From the NCBI RefSeq assembly GCF_030410485.1, contig NZ_JAUHHC010000006.1, forward strand, positions 124,001 to 188,000: DNA of 64,000 bases, in the 5' to 3' direction. Below are positions 63,433 to 64,000 of this stretch, piece by piece. Source of the DNA: Roseateles violae. GTDB lineage: Bacteria; Pseudomonadota; Gammaproteobacteria; Burkholderiales; Burkholderiaceae_C. The position numbers and the translations under genes were made by a program. Position 1 is the first letter of the stretch; the number at the start of each line of letters is the position of its first letter. Under the pieces are notes generated by a model that was not told where the DNA came from, ran no database searches, and saw only the letters and a program-made list of their open reading frames with translations.

Positions 63433-63566
63433 TCAGGCCCGGCCGGCCGTGTCGAAGATCGAGTGGCCGGAGACCGGATCGGTGACGCCGAGCTCCGGGC
63501 TGAACACGTCCAGCAAGGCCCGCATCCGGTCCAGATTGCCGCGCTGTCGCCGGTCTTGGCGGACAT
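63433..63566 (-). pseudogene. Short reading frame broken by a frameshift
   Basis: An ATG at 63564-63566 has a perfect AAGGAG (63575-63580). It starts MSAKTGDS in one frame, but the codons after about the tenth position look coding only in a different frame, where they read NLDRMRALLDVFSPELG and end with DTAGRA at a TGA (63433-63435). Removal of two bases (a GC in the GCGCGG run) would join the two into a 43-residue protein. Composition is typical of the window. Family not recognised; a sequencing error is a real alternative. Confidence 0.45.
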
Positions 63567-63687
63567 GGCGACGGCTCCTTGTGCGGCAGGGTGGGGCGCC
63601 CATACTAGCGAGCGCAGGCCGCCTGGCGGCACGCCGGGCGGCCGATGTAACCCATAGCAGCTTCCTGCCGGCGATCGCGCGGGCAAG

Positions 63688-63720
63688 AAAAAACCGCGCG
63701 AGCCGATGGCGCCGCGCGGT
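63688..63720 (-). terminator. Rho-independent terminator of the PPIase gene
   Basis: Stem ACCGCGCG/CGCGCGGT (63693-63700, 63713-63720) with a 12-base loop, preceded on the plus strand by six A (63688-63693). Read on the minus strand this is a hairpin followed by a T-tract, located 22 bases after the stop of the PPIase gene. Confidence 0.8.
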
Positions 63721-63741
63721 CTTGCCGAAAGCCGGCCGGCT

Positions 63742-64000
63742 TTACTGCTGGTTGCCGAACTTGTAGTCGGTCTTGGCCTTGGCGCGCAGCTCTTCCTGGA
63801 AGGCGGCGAGCTTTTGCTGGCCCATGCGCTGGATGATCTGGCCCTTGACGTCCTCGAAGGCCGGGAAGGTCTGCGGGCGGGTGTCGTCCAGGCGGATGAT
63901 GTGGTAGCCGAACTGGCTCTTGACCGGCTCGGCCGTCATCTCGCCCTTTTGCAGCTTGACCAGCGCGTCGCTGAATTCCTTGACGTAGTTGTTCGGGGCG
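63742..64000 (-). CDS. Parvulin-type peptidyl-prolyl isomerase, C-terminal part (partial)
   Basis: About 86 residues run from the window edge to the stop. VKSQFGYHIIRLDDTRPQ is the conserved end of a rotamase/parvulin domain (FGYHII motif), and the last helix is Gln/Lys-rich. The protein is probably a periplasmic PpiC/SurA-like foldase; the start and any signal peptide lie outside the window. Confidence 0.85.
   Translation of the reverse strand, partial: APNNYVKEFSDALVKLQKGEMTAEPVKSQFGYHIIRLDDTRPQTFPAFEDVKGQIIQRMGQQKLAAFQEELRAKAKTDYKFGNQQ

Overview
The window is chromosomal DNA of a high-GC (near 70% by eye) betaproteobacterium. Gene content and order (phasin plus phaC-phaA-phaB, a pyruvate dehydrogenase operon whose E3 carries its own lipoyl domain, glnA-ntrB-ntrC, lapG-lapD, prlC, folD, many small families typical of the order) point to Burkholderiales, most likely the Leptothrix/Rubrivivax/Roseateles side of the order. 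That placement is inference; no rRNA gene is present to confirm it. I found no tRNA, rRNA, CRISPR array, insertion sequence or prophage. Coding density is very high, and most large reverse-frame ORFs are shadows of real genes.

Layout. 1-5.7 kb: end of an unknown gene, a phasin gene with its own promoter and terminator, then a forward run of a histone-deacetylase-like enzyme, a hotdog thioesterase, a nitroreductase, a CitMHS/NhaD-type transporter and a 2-hydroxyacid dehydrogenase. 5.7-18.8 kb: mixed-strand housekeeping and envelope genes (two secreted/anchored proteins of unknown function, rmuC, an MFS exporter, a periplasmic M16 protease, a von Willebrand A lipoprotein, an SDR, a GNAT, prlC, folD). 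18.8-28.4 kb: a PAS-kinase/LuxR-type response regulator pair, divergent from aceE-aceF-lpdA. 28.4-38.8 kb: small enzymes, DUF3667 and DUF6644/DUF6152-like proteins, an HDOD protein, the lapG-lapD c-di-GMP output pair, a TspO-like protein, a NUDIX hydrolase and maiA. 38.8-43.8 kb: pgeF and the PHB cluster phaC-phaA-phaB. 43.9-51.4 kb: cupin, enoyl-CoA hydratase/IclR pair, AIM24 protein, and a tight five-gene run (beta-propeller, polysaccharide deacetylase, fatty acid hydroxylase, EI24 protein, CinA-like). 51.4-56.5 kb: glnA and ntrBC. 56.5-64 kb: GNAT, a lower-GC gene without its own stop, an MBL-fold enzyme, peptide deformylase, a FecR/DUF6600 protein with a glutamine-rich tail, divergent tesA/ybbA, and the end of a parvulin-type PPIase.

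How it fits together. Carbon enters as acetyl-CoA from the pyruvate dehydrogenase operon and is stored as PHB by PhaA, PhaB and PhaC, with the granule coated by the phasin. Nitrogen status is read by NtrB/NtrC, encoded just after glnA. Both glnA and, less expectedly, phaC have a -24/-12 (sigma-54) promoter element directly upstream, which would link nitrogen control to carbon storage. The phasin promoter carries two TGC-N3-GCA dyads resembling PhaR sites.

Other points of interest are: a small periplasmic protein predicted to start with His-His after signal cleavage, paired with a four-helix membrane protein in a CopC/CopD-like arrangement; a dispersed hairpin repeat present three times, once inside the 5' end of pgeF; an orphan lapG-lapD pair; and two damaged genes (57.1-57.8 kb and 63.43-63.57 kb).
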